DNA from: Planctomycetota bacterium | GTDB lineage: Bacteria > Planctomycetota > GCA-002687715 > DRQF01 | Direction of reading: 5' to 3' | Length of the DNA stretch: 14,829 bases | Assembly: GCA_015485455.1 (NCBI GenBank) | Contig: WFTN01000257.1 | Span: 1-14,829, forward strand | Shown: positions 1 to 7,352 of the stretch, piece after piece | Position numbering within the stretch: the first letter of the stretch is position 1 | Layout: the number at the start of each line of letters is the position of its first letter | Translations under genes and position numbers: made by a program | Notes under the pieces: model-generated | The model's input: only the letters and a program-made list of their open reading frames with translations | Told to the model about the DNA's origin: nothing | The model's database searches: none

Positions 1-853
1 ACATGATCCATTGGGTCCAACAAAGAAATGCCACCGGAGGAACAGAGCCCACCACGTAGACCATGGATTCTTTGATCGATTTGAGAAGTCCCACATGTTT
101 CTTGCGGGCCCAAATGAGGTAGACGTAAAAGACAAGGAGCGGAACCACACCGGCATAGTCCAGGGCTATGGAAAGCCCAGCACAGAAACCAGCTCCTAAT
201 CGTCTCCAAGATGTTGTTTGCTGCTCGTCCTGGTCTGACCAGATCAACCAATAAGTGAGGAAAACCGTGATCATCAAGAAGATGTTGTGGTTAAGATAGG
301 CAGCCCGATAGAAAATAGGGGTGGCAAAGGCGAAGAGAAAACAAAGGGCCGTGGCTCGCTTTTCTTCTAGTCCACGCTTGCGGAGGACACAGAAGAAGAA
401 CGCCACAAAAAGCGCGCAGATCGGGGCCATACAGAAGAAGCTGGTGATGACGGTGGCCCCGGCGAAACGCAAATCTAAACCCCGCGCTTTGACCTTCGCC
501 ATGAAAGCTCGGCGATTCTTGTATTCCGTCTGGTAATTGCTGTCGGATGGACCGTTTCGAGCCAAATTGTCCAGGCTCTTTTGCTCTAGAGCGTCAAGCA
601 AAGGACCAAAAAGGGCTAAGACGGGAACCGCCGGCAAAGACCCGGTTATCTGATTGCCAATGTAGTAGTGGCCGTCCGTGTGTTTGAAGATGTCGGCGTG
701 GAAGTCAGCATATTCATCCAGCTTAAGATCCCCATCTTCGAGTAAGCTAAAAGCTGGATAGTGCTCGCGGACGACATTGGTAGCGAAGTGGGCCGCAAAT
801 ACGACCCAACACACCAAAAAGATCCGTGTTGGACGGGAAGAGAGAAGTCTCAT
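1..853 (-). CDS. Multi-spanning membrane protein, GT-C glycosyltransferase-like (3' end outside window)
   Basis: I translated this frame by hand from an ATG at 853 down to base 1. It stays open for 284 codons, and the C-terminus lies beyond the left edge. The protein starts with a membrane segment at about residues 10-25. An outer loop follows with an acidic stretch (LDEYADFHAD) and the motif GHYYIGNQITGSLP. Hydrophobic segments then alternate with short charged loops (for example FAGATVITSFFCMAPICAL, a segment ending ATPIFYRAAYLNHN, and GLSIALDYAGVVPLLVF). This layout (acidic first loop, GHYY..P-type loop, then a G-x-S/A-x-A-x-(E/D)-Y motif) resembles large bacterial membrane proteins related to ArnT/PMT-like GT-C transferases, many annotated only as hypothetical. 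Its divergence from a sugar operon fits lipid-linked sugar transfer, but that is inference. Membrane protein is near certain; GT-C is tentative. Confidence 0.75.
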   Translation of the reverse strand, partial: MRLLSSRPTRIFLVCWVVFAAHFATNVVREHYPAFSLLEDGDLKLDEYADFHADIFKHTDGHYYIGNQITGSLPAVPVLALFGPLLDALEQKSLDNLARNGPSDSNYQTEYKNRRAFMAKVKARGLDLRFAGATVITSFFCMAPICALFVAFFFCVLRKRGLEEKRATALCFLFAFATPIFYRAAYLNHNIFLMITVFLTYWLIWSDQDEQQTTSWRRLGAGFCAGLSIALDYAGVVPLLVFYVYLIWARKKHVGLLKSIKESMVYVVGSVPPVAFLCWTQWIM

Positions 854-919
854 TGATTTTGATCTCAAATTACTGATGCCACTCACATTCATCGACTTTG
901 CCGTGTATCCTAATTCACG
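854..919. promoter_or_regulatory. Divergent intergenic promoter region
   Basis: This 66-base gap lies between two divergent starts, so it must hold both promoters or rely on distant ones. Toward the plus operon, CTCACA (882-887), an 18-base spacer and TATCCT (906-911) form a weak sigma70-like pair. Only 8 bases separate the -10 from the ATG at 920, and no Shine-Dalgarno is visible. Toward the minus gene, TAATTT lies 13 bases before its ATG without a clear -35. No operator-like palindrome stands out. Confidence 0.45.
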
Positions 920-1888
920 ATGATTCAACTGCCAGCAAAAGAAAAATTCGCCAACAAGAGTATTCTGGTTCTGGGCGCTTCCGGCTTTCTTGGTCGTTGG
1001 GTGTGCGCTTGTCTCTCCCAGTTGGGACTTGAGCCCCATCTGGCGCTGCGAGACCCAATTCGGTTTGAGCCAATTTGTACAAGGTGGCAACTCAAGGGCC
1101 AAGCCCATCTTTTGGATGTGACGGAGGAAGCATCCCTGGAGAGTCTGATCGATGCTACGGGGCCCCAGGTGGTGTTCAATCTTGTGGGCTACGGTATTGA
1201 TCGCAGAGAAAGAGACGGGGGATTGGCTCGGGAGATCAATCAAGTCTTCCCTGGGCGTTTGGTTGAAGTCCTGAAAGCAAACAAATCCTCGGGAAGAAAG
1301 CGCCTTGTCCACGTTGGATCAGCCTTGGAATACGGTGCCCAAGAGAATGATTTGGTCGAAACGACACCTTGTCGCCCCGAGGGGCTCTACGGGACAACGA
1401 AACTCGCCGGAAGCGAGGCGGTTCTCAGGGGCGGATCTGAAGACTTGGAAGTGATCGTGGCTCGGTTATTCACCGTGTTTGGACCTGGGGAACATTCCAA
1501 TCGACTTTTGCCATCTTTAAGGCGGGCTAAGAATAAAATGGAAGCCATCGACCTGAGTGACGGCCATCAAATGCGGGATTTTACTGAAGTTTCTGATGTA
1601 GCGACAGGTTTGGTGGCTCTCGGAGCTTGCCCTGACCTGCGCTTTGATCTGATCAACTTGGCTTCCGGTTCTCTCAAATCCGTCCGTGAATTTATTCTCA
1701 CTGCGGCCCAGGTCTTGAACCTGGCAAATGACTATCTAAACTTCGGTGCGATCCCCCGTTATGCCGATGAAATGCAACACGAACCTGTTTCTGTCGTCCG
1801 CTGCCGAGAGCTTCTTGGAGCAGTACCCAGCAGCGATCTTAAGTCGAGGCTCGAAGCCGCCCTTACATTTGAGGAAGAAAGACCATGA
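920..1888 (+). CDS. NAD(P)-dependent SDR, probable NDP-4-keto-6-deoxysugar reductase/epimerase
   Basis: This 322-residue extended SDR belongs to the NAD-dependent epimerase/dehydratase family. The Rossmann glycine motif GASGFLG is at residues 19-25. The active-site serine lies in HVGSALEYG (Ser134), and the Tyr-x3-Lys pair is Tyr157/Lys161 (YGTTK). The length is normal. It is the first gene of a six-gene operon and its stop overlaps the next start (ATGA, 1885-1888). The operon encodes CDP-glucose formation, 4,6-dehydration and C-methylation. The most economical role is therefore stereospecific reduction of the 4-keto group, as in the CDP-abequose synthase (RfbJ) type of enzyme; epimerisation is possible. 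Substrate and stereochemistry cannot be read from the sequence. There is no Shine-Dalgarno before the ATG, which may be leaderless. Confidence 0.88.
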   Translation: MIQLPAKEKFANKSILVLGASGFLGRWVCACLSQLGLEPHLALRDPIRFEPICTRWQLKGQAHLLDVTEEASLESLIDATGPQVVFNLVGYGIDRRERDGGLAREINQVFPGRLVEVLKANKSSGRKRLVHVGSALEYGAQENDLVETTPCRPEGLYGTTKLAGSEAVLRGGSEDLEVIVARLFTVFGPGEHSNRLLPSLRRAKNKMEAIDLSDGHQMRDFTEVSDVATGLVALGACPDLRFDLINLASGSLKSVREFILTAAQVLNLANDYLNFGAIPRYADEMQHEPVSVVRCRELLGAVPSSDLKSRLEAALTFEEERP

Positions 1889-3147
1889 GTGCGAGTCAGT
1901 CGTCGCTTTGTCAGCGAAGAAATGACTGCCGGGGCTGCGGCTCCGAAGACCTGGAGCTTATCCTGGATCTGGGTCAGCAGCCCTGCGCCAATGCCTTGCT
2001 TGGGTCGGTGAAAGAATTCGAATCGGAACTATCGTTTCCACTTGAGATCTTTCATTGCAAAAATTGCCATCTAGTGCAGCTCTTGGATGTGGTGGATGCT
2101 GAACATCTCTTTGGTCACTACCTCTATCTCACGGGTATGTCCGAGACCATGCGGGTTCACTTTGCCTCCTATGCACAATTTGTGGTGGCAACGGCAGGGT
2201 TGGCACAAAATCCGGGCTTGGTCGTCGACGTGGCCAGCAATGACGGGAGTCTCTTGAAGGCATTTCAGAACCTGGGCAGCGAAGTTTTGGGCATTGAACC
2301 TGCCAAGAATGTTGCCGCCATTGCCGAACAAGCAGGCGTTCCCACGGAGAGTGCTTTCTTTAGTGAGGAGGAAGCCAAGCGTATCCGAAAGTCTCATGGA
2401 CCTGCGGCCGTGTGTTGTGCTAACAATGTCCTTGCTCATGTGGATGACACCCAGGGCTTCTTAGCGGGCATGAGAACCTTGGTAGAGCCTGAAGGTTATG
2501 TGGTGGTGGAGGCCCCTCAGCTTTGGCATCTTATTGAGAACCTCGAATATGACACGGCCTATCACGAACATCTCTGTTATCTATCTGTGACGGCATTGGC
2601 AGGGATCTTCTCCAGAGCAGGACTCTTCTTAGAAAGTGTCCATGACGTCTCTGTGCATGGAGGGTCTTTGCGCTACGTTGCCCGACCTCAAGGTGTGCTG
2701 GACGATCATGATCCTGCGGTCTACAAACGAATCGAAGCTGAAAAGCGTGTTGGTCTGAATGACTCAAGCAGACTCAAAACATTTGCTCATGATGTGGCCA
2801 GAAATCGCGAAACCCTGGTAGCCATGGTGAGGGAGTTCAGAAACCATGGCAAGACGGTGGCGGCCTATGGTGCTCCAGCCAAAGGAAATACTCTGCTCAA
2901 CTACTGCGGCCTCACCGCAGAAGATATCGAATTCACCGTCGATCGGAGCCAACTGAAACAAGGGCGATTCCTGCCTGGAACTCACATTCCCATTCTTCAT
3001 CCAGATGAGCTCCTGAAGCGGCAACCAGATTATGTCATGATTCTTCCGTGGAACATCGCCGATGAGATCGTTGCGCAACAAGCTGAATATCGCAAACGTG
3101 GCGGTCGTTTCATTGTCCCTATCCCGAGGCCGAGGGTTCTTGAATGA
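1885..3147 (+). CDS. Zinc-binding SAM-dependent sugar C-methyltransferase (TylCIII/TcaB9/NovU type)
   Basis: The 420-residue protein shows the three-part build of sugar C-methyltransferases. An N-terminal zinc domain has Cys15/Cys18 and Cys58/Cys61 (CRGC, CKNC) and the family-typical ILDLGQQPCAN. A class I SAM-binding domain follows with VDVASNDGSLL at 114-124. A C-terminal domain contains AAYGAPAKGNTLLN near 326-339. Family members (TylCIII, TcaB9, NovU, EryBIII) add a methyl to a carbon next to the keto group of an NDP-4-keto-6-deoxysugar, usually C3. The YHEH stretch at 226-229 matches the catalytic Tyr/His region described for TcaB9. Its start overlaps the preceding stop by 4 bases, with GAGGAAG upstream as ribosome site. 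With CDP-glucose genes next door, the likely substrate is CDP-4-keto-6-deoxyglucose or an epimer (inference). Which carbon is methylated is the least certain point. Confidence 0.93.
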   Translation: MSASQSSLCQRRNDCRGCGSEDLELILDLGQQPCANALLGSVKEFESELSFPLEIFHCKNCHLVQLLDVVDAEHLFGHYLYLTGMSETMRVHFASYAQFVVATAGLAQNPGLVVDVASNDGSLLKAFQNLGSEVLGIEPAKNVAAIAEQAGVPTESAFFSEEEAKRIRKSHGPAAVCCANNVLAHVDDTQGFLAGMRTLVEPEGYVVVEAPQLWHLIENLEYDTAYHEHLCYLSVTALAGIFSRAGLFLESVHDVSVHGGSLRYVARPQGVLDDHDPAVYKRIEAEKRVGLNDSSRLKTFAHDVARNRETLVAMVREFRNHGKTVAAYGAPAKGNTLLNYCGLTAEDIEFTVDRSQLKQGRFLPGTHIPILHPDELLKRQPDYVMILPWNIADEIVAQQAEYRKRGGRFIVPIPRPRVLE

Positions 3148-3932
3148 CAGAAAAAAACGAACAAGTCGTCATTCTTTGCGGTGGCGAAGGAACACGTCTG
3201 CGATCAGAGACGGAATTCAAGCCAAAAGCACTGGTGGAAATCGGGGGACGGCCCATTCTCTGGCATTTGATGCGCATTTATGCCCATCATGGTTACCGTC
3301 GATTCGTGCTGTGTCTGGGCTACAAGGGTTCGATGATCAAAGATTATTTCTTGAACTACAAGAGCCATGACTTCGATTTTGTCCTCGACATGCGCACCGG
3401 CGAAAAGAAGTTTCTTAACCAAGGCAATACGGAAGATTGGGAAATCACTTTTGTCGAAACCGGGGCTCGAACACAAACGGGTGGTCGCTTGTCACGGGCG
3501 GCGAAGTACATCGATACCGAAACATTCCTTTGCAATTACTGTGATGGCCTTTCCGATATTGACCTGGAAGCTCTGGTTCAATTTCATCACCAGAAAGGCA
3601 AGATCGCTACGTTGACTGGTTTTCATCCTCGATCACGTTTCGGCGTCGTGCGCGCCCAAGATGGTATCGTCGACTATTGGCAGGAGAAACCAATCATGAC
3701 TGAGCAAACCAGCGGCGGTTTCTTTGTCATGAACAAAGGCATCTTTGACTATCTCAACGACGATGTTGAATGCGTCTTGGAAACCGCTCCCCTGGAGAAC
3801 CTTGCCGCGGAGCGCGAGTTGGCTCTCTTTGGGCACGATGGTTTTTGGTATTCCATGGATACCTACAAAGAGGCTTTGGCATTGAACCAAATGTGGGACG
3901 AAGACCAAGCGCCCTGGAAGGTGTGGAAATGA
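3144..3932 (+). CDS. rfbF: Glucose-1-phosphate cytidylyltransferase
   Basis: This 262-residue nucleotidyltransferase makes CDP-glucose from CTP and glucose-1-phosphate. The N-terminal signature GGEGTRL is at 13-19, followed by [15 protein letters not shown], characteristic of RfbF/AscA/DdhA enzymes rather than the UTP- or dTTP-using relatives. [11 protein letters not shown] (59-69) and the metal-site aspartate in YCDGLSD (Asp134) also match. Length equals the family norm of about 257. ATGA overlaps couple it to both neighbours. The CDP-glucose 4,6-dehydratase directly downstream is the usual partner, which makes the assignment firm. Confidence 0.95.
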   Translation: MTEKNEQVVILCGGEGTRLRSETEFKPKALVEIGGRPILWHLMRIYAHHGYRRFVLCLGYKGSMIKDYFLNYKSHDFDFVLDMRTGEKKFLNQGNTEDWEITFVETGARTQTGGRLSRAAKYIDTETFLCNYCDGLSDIDLEALVQFHHQKGKIATLTGFHPRSRFGVVRAQDGIVDYWQEKPIMTEQTSGGFFVMNKGIFDYLNDDVECVLETAPLENLAAERELALFGHDGFWYSMDTYKEALALNQMWDEDQAPWKVWK

Positions 3933-4912
3933 ATTTCTGGAAGGATAGATCCGTTTTTGTCACGGGGGCCACGGGGCTTCTGGGCTCGGCTCTGGTAGCC
4001 GATCTTTTGGCCCAAGGTGCAAAGCCTGTCTGTTTAGTCCGTGATTGGGTTCCTGGCAGTGCTCTTGTAGTGACTGGGAATCTGAACAAGTGCACTTGCG
4101 TCACTGGTGATCTTCAAGATCTCGAACTCCTTACTCGCGCTATCAATGAGCACGAAGTTGACACGGTTTTTCACCTGGGAGCCCAGACCATTGTGGGGAC
4201 CGCCAGTCGGTCTCCCATCTCAACCTTTGAGTCGAATATTCGTGGCACTTGGAACATCCTGGAAGCCTGCCGTCGTGGAGGAGGTCTGGTGGAGCGCATC
4301 ATTGTTGCCTCCAGTGACAAGGCCTATGGCGAACATGATATCCTGCCCTATCAGGAAGACGCAGCACTTCAGGGTCGATTTCCTTACGATGTATCCAAGT
4401 CTTGTGCCGACCTCATTTCGATTTCTTATCACCAAACTTATGGTTTGCCGATTTGCATTACACGGTGCGGTAACCTCTATGGCGGGGGTGATCTGAACTT
4501 CAATCGCCTTGTACCTGGGACGATTGTCTCTGCTATGAACGATGAAGCTCCCGTGATTCGTAGCGATGGTAAGTTTCTCCGGGACTACTTCTACGTCTTG
4601 GATGCAGTGAAGGCCTACTTGTGTCTAGCGGAGGCCATGCCCAGGGAGGACATTTGCGGCGAAGCGTTTAACTTTGGCAATGACGAACCCCTCGATGTTT
4701 TGCAGATGGTCCAGCGCATCCTCAAGGTTATGGGGAAAGAAGAGCTTGAACCTATCGTCGAGAATCAAGCGAGCCATGAAATTCGCCGGCAGTTCTTGGA
4801 TTGTGCCAAGGCCCATCGTCTCTTGGGGTGGTCGCCAGAGAGAAGTCTTGATCAGGCCTTGGCCGAAACTGTCGCTTGGTACCAAACTCATCTGGAAGAT
4901 GGAGAGGCTTAG
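3929..4912 (+). CDS. rfbG: CDP-glucose 4,6-dehydratase-type SDR
   Basis: I place the start at the ATG at 3929, overlapping the cytidylyltransferase stop as ATGA. Longer in-frame starts run deep into that gene. This gives 327 residues beginning [13 protein letters not shown]. The glycine motif GATGLLG is at 13-19, [11 protein letters not shown] at 80-90, SSDK at 128-131 (CDP-glucose dehydratases typically have SDK where dTDP-glucose dehydratases have TDE) and YDVSK at 153-157. [17 protein letters not shown] follows, typical of this branch. The enzyme would convert CDP-glucose to CDP-4-keto-6-deoxyglucose using tightly bound NAD. It is slightly shorter than classical RfbG (about 355), so a sister subgroup is possible. 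Fixed neighbour order after rfbF supports the call. Confidence 0.85.
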   Translation: MNFWKDRSVFVTGATGLLGSALVADLLAQGAKPVCLVRDWVPGSALVVTGNLNKCTCVTGDLQDLELLTRAINEHEVDTVFHLGAQTIVGTASRSPISTFESNIRGTWNILEACRRGGGLVERIIVASSDKAYGEHDILPYQEDAALQGRFPYDVSKSCADLISISYHQTYGLPICITRCGNLYGGGDLNFNRLVPGTIVSAMNDEAPVIRSDGKFLRDYFYVLDAVKAYLCLAEAMPREDICGEAFNFGNDEPLDVLQMVQRILKVMGKEELEPIVENQASHEIRRQFLDCAKAHRLLGWSPERSLDQALAETVAWYQTHLEDGEA

Positions 4913-4914
4913 TG
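4901..4914 (+). promoter_or_regulatory. Ribosome site that selects a GTG start for the GT2 gene
   Basis: GGAGAGG at 4901-4907 lies 4 bases before GTG at 4912, whose first base is the last base of the upstream TAG stop (TAGTG). The alternative upstream start, TTG at 4876, has no comparable site and would lengthen the 1-base overlap to 37 bases. The GTG start places residue 1 just before PSLAVVMPAYNA, where GT2 proteins usually begin. Confidence 0.7.
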
Positions 4915-5919
4915 CCGAGCGAGTCCTTTCCTAGTCTTGCGGTTGTCATGCCGGCCTACAATGCTGCCCATCACTTGCCCCAATCTCTTGGCGCTTTGAT
5001 CAAAGTTGGCGGTTATGACGAACTTCTTCTGGTGAACCCAGGGTCTACGGATGACACGGCCTCGGTGGCAGAATCTATGGGCGTGGAGGTCTTGAATCTG
5101 GGGCATCGTGGCGGTCCAGCAGAGGCAAGAAACGCTGGGGTGGCCGCTCTTAAGTCTGACGTTGTGCTGTTCGTTGATTCAGATTGCGTCATCGCCGATG
5201 ATGTCATCGAGAGGGTTAAGGCCGCATTTGCCGACGGGAATTTGGCGACGTTGACGGGTTCTTATGACGATGATCCTCCCGAGAAGAACTTGGCATCTCT
5301 TTATATGAATCTTCGGCATCACTACACTCATCAACAGGCAAAGACCGAAAACGCAACTTTTTGGGCTGGCTGTGGGGCAGTCAGAAAGTCGATGTTTGAT
5401 GAGGTGGGTGGATTTGATGCCCAGCGTTTTCCCCGTCCCATGATCGAAGATATCGAGCTTGGGCAACGTATGCAGAAACTTGGCAAGACGCAACTAGACC
5501 CAAACTTGCACGCCACCCATTTGAAACGATGGAGCGTCTTCGGCGTCATTCATACGGACATCTTTTCCCGGGCTATCCCTTGGACCAACTTGATCTTAGA
5601 ATCGAATGAGCCAGCGGACGATTTGAACTTGCGGCTAAGCCAGAGGATTGCTGCTCTATTCTCACCACTGGCGATCTTGTCAACGGTGGCCCTTTTACCT
5701 CTTCTTATGGTGAATCTCTGTTTGGCCCTTGTCTGCTTGATCTTCATTCTTGTCTCATTGGCCCTGAACGGCGGTTTGTTTCGTTTTTTCGTCAAGAAGC
5801 AAGGTCTGAGCTTCGCTTTGGCAGCTTGGTTTTTTCACCAAGTCCATCTCTTCTATAGCGCCACGACCTTCGTCGTGTGCAAGTTGACACACAAGAATCC
5901 TGACGTCGGAAACTCATGA
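4912..5919 (+). CDS. Membrane-anchored GT2 family glycosyltransferase
   Basis: This is a 335-residue inverting GT-A glycosyltransferase counted from the GTG start. The nucleotide-binding strand VVMPAYNAA opens the domain. The metal-binding DSD is at 89-91, the acceptor-side GCGAVRKSMFDEVGGFD motif at 153-169, and the catalytic-base region IEDIELGQR at 178-186. KRW at 205-207 replaces the usual (Q/R)xxRW. Two hydrophobic segments at about 250-288 and a further apolar stretch at 299-323 would hold the enzyme at the inner membrane. At the usual VDDGSTD position this protein reads VNPGSTD, so the first Asp, which contacts the nucleotide base in SpsA-type enzymes, is Asn42. It is fifth in the operon and overlaps the next gene by ATGA. 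It probably transfers the operon's branched deoxysugar, or the acceptor-side sugar, onto a lipid carrier glycan (inference). Confidence 0.9.
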   Translation: MPSESFPSLAVVMPAYNAAHHLPQSLGALIKVGGYDELLLVNPGSTDDTASVAESMGVEVLNLGHRGGPAEARNAGVAALKSDVVLFVDSDCVIADDVIERVKAAFADGNLATLTGSYDDDPPEKNLASLYMNLRHHYTHQQAKTENATFWAGCGAVRKSMFDEVGGFDAQRFPRPMIEDIELGQRMQKLGKTQLDPNLHATHLKRWSVFGVIHTDIFSRAIPWTNLILESNEPADDLNLRLSQRIAALFSPLAILSTVALLPLLMVNLCLALVCLIFILVSLALNGGLFRFFVKKQGLSFALAAWFFHQVHLFYSATTFVVCKLTHKNPDVGNS

Positions 5920-7331
5920 TGAAAACACGTATTGCTATTTTGGGCGGTGGTCCTGCTGGCGTTGGTGCTGCCTATAAACTGCGCCAGCTTGATGCTGCTG
6001 AGGTTGTGCTTTTCGAACAGAACGACCATTTGGGTGGGAATGCTGGAACCTTCGAAAAAAATGGGCATGTCTTGGACTATGGGAGCCATCGCCTTCATCC
6101 GGTCACAGAGCCGGAAGTCCTCCATGACATTCAGAGCTTCTTGGGGGAGGACTTGCTCGATCGTCCACGGCATGGCCGGATTCGTTTGCGTGGCCGCTGG
6201 GTTCATTTTCCTCTGAAGCCTATGGATCTTGTCTTTCATTTGAACCCAGGATTTGCCCTGGGTGCCGCTGGCGACATGGTGAAGAAAACCATCTTTGGCA
6301 AAGGCGATGAGGGTGAGACTTTTGGCTCGATTCTACGGGCCAATTTGGGGGCGACGATCTGCGATGATTTCTATTTCCCCTATGCCCGAAAGATTTGGGG
6401 ATTGGCACCAGAGGAAATGGCTGGTATTCAAGCTCGCCGCCGCGTGTCCGCTGGTTCTTTCGGCAAATTGCTGAAGAAGGTCTTCGGGCAAGTCCCAGGT
6501 TTCAAAGCCAAAATGTCGGGGCGGTTCTACTATCCTCGCCATGGGTTTGGTGCCATCACTCAAGCCTACGCAGACCAGGCGGAGAAACTTGGTGCTGAGA
6601 TTGCTTTGCGAACGCAGGTCAGGAACCTTGAGCAGAATGAGGGCGGCTGGCAGATTCGGGCTGCCAATGAGGATGCCTCAAGGGAGGAGCAATTCGACCA
6701 AGTGTGGTCGACCATTCCCCTGACGACGTTGACAAAGATTTTGGGCGACCAAGTCCCAGAGGATGTGGTGGCCGCCCGTGAGAACATCTCTTATCGCGCC
6801 ATGATTTTGGTGTATTTGGACTTGGAGACCCACCAGTTCACGGAGTTTGATGCTCATTATTTCCCTGAAGCCAACTTGTTGCTGACCAGGTTGTCAGAGA
6901 CCAAAAACTATGCCGTCCGTTCAGAGCCCAAGGGGCGCACCGTTATTTGCGCCGAGGTCCCATGCTTGGTGGGAGACGAAACTTGGAACAGCGATGATGC
7001 AACCCTGGGCAAGAGAATTGAGGCCGACCTTAGGCACTGTGACTTGGAAGTCACATGCAAAATCGCCGAAGTCTGGACTAGGCGTTTGCCCCAGGCTTAT
7101 CCTCTCTATCCTGTTGGTTATGAAGAGCCATTCGAGAAATTGGACGCTTGGGTTTCCAAACTCCCGAACTTCTTGAGTTATGGCCGTCAAGGTCTTTTCG
7201 CCCACGACAACACCCACCACGCTCTATTTATGGCCTACTCCGCCGCCAAATGTCTGCGTGATGGCCAGTTCGACCGAGAGAAATGGTTGGAGTATCGAGA
7301 AATATTCTCTCATCATGTCGTAGAGGACTGA
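5916..7331 (+). CDS. FAD-dependent oxidoreductase, protoporphyrinogen oxidase / UDP-galactopyranose mutase-like
   Basis: The 471-residue flavoprotein has an N-terminal FAD-binding Rossmann motif ILGGGPAGVGAA (residues 8-19), the ribose-binding acidic residue in VLFEQND (Glu34) and LGGNAGTF. The following YGSHRLH, VHFPL, FYFPYARKIWGLAPEEM and the glycine-rich C-terminal FAD contact (SAAKCLRDG) are arranged as in HemY-like amine oxidases and in UDP-galactopyranose mutases. It starts ATGATG overlapping the GT2 stop and ends the sugar operon. A heme role is unlikely, since no heme gene is near. Members in glycan loci are often annotated protoporphyrinogen oxidase by similarity only. Possible jobs are a redox-neutral ring contraction of the branched sugar or oxidation of a sugar or lipid carrier. 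Fold certain, reaction unknown. Confidence 0.85.
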   Translation: MMKTRIAILGGGPAGVGAAYKLRQLDAAEVVLFEQNDHLGGNAGTFEKNGHVLDYGSHRLHPVTEPEVLHDIQSFLGEDLLDRPRHGRIRLRGRWVHFPLKPMDLVFHLNPGFALGAAGDMVKKTIFGKGDEGETFGSILRANLGATICDDFYFPYARKIWGLAPEEMAGIQARRRVSAGSFGKLLKKVFGQVPGFKAKMSGRFYYPRHGFGAITQAYADQAEKLGAEIALRTQVRNLEQNEGGWQIRAANEDASREEQFDQVWSTIPLTTLTKILGDQVPEDVVAARENISYRAMILVYLDLETHQFTEFDAHYFPEANLLLTRLSETKNYAVRSEPKGRTVICAEVPCLVGDETWNSDDATLGKRIEADLRHCDLEVTCKIAEVWTRRLPQAYPLYPVGYEEPFEKLDAWVSKLPNFLSYGRQGLFAHDNTHHALFMAYSAAKCLRDGQFDREKWLEYREIFSHHVVED

Positions 7332-7352
7332 TATTCTCTCCAGGAGGCTCTC

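Noticed and set aside
11..536. Two short plus-strand frames at the left edge (11-199 and 321-536)
   Set aside because: Both lie antisense to the continuous membrane-protein frame on the minus strand, which has strong hydrophobic segments; they are shadows.
3770..3928. Longer start for the CDP-glucose dehydratase
   Set aside because: The added residues are an out-of-frame reading of the cytidylyltransferase gene; the ATGA overlap at 3929 places the SDR glycine motif correctly near the N-terminus.
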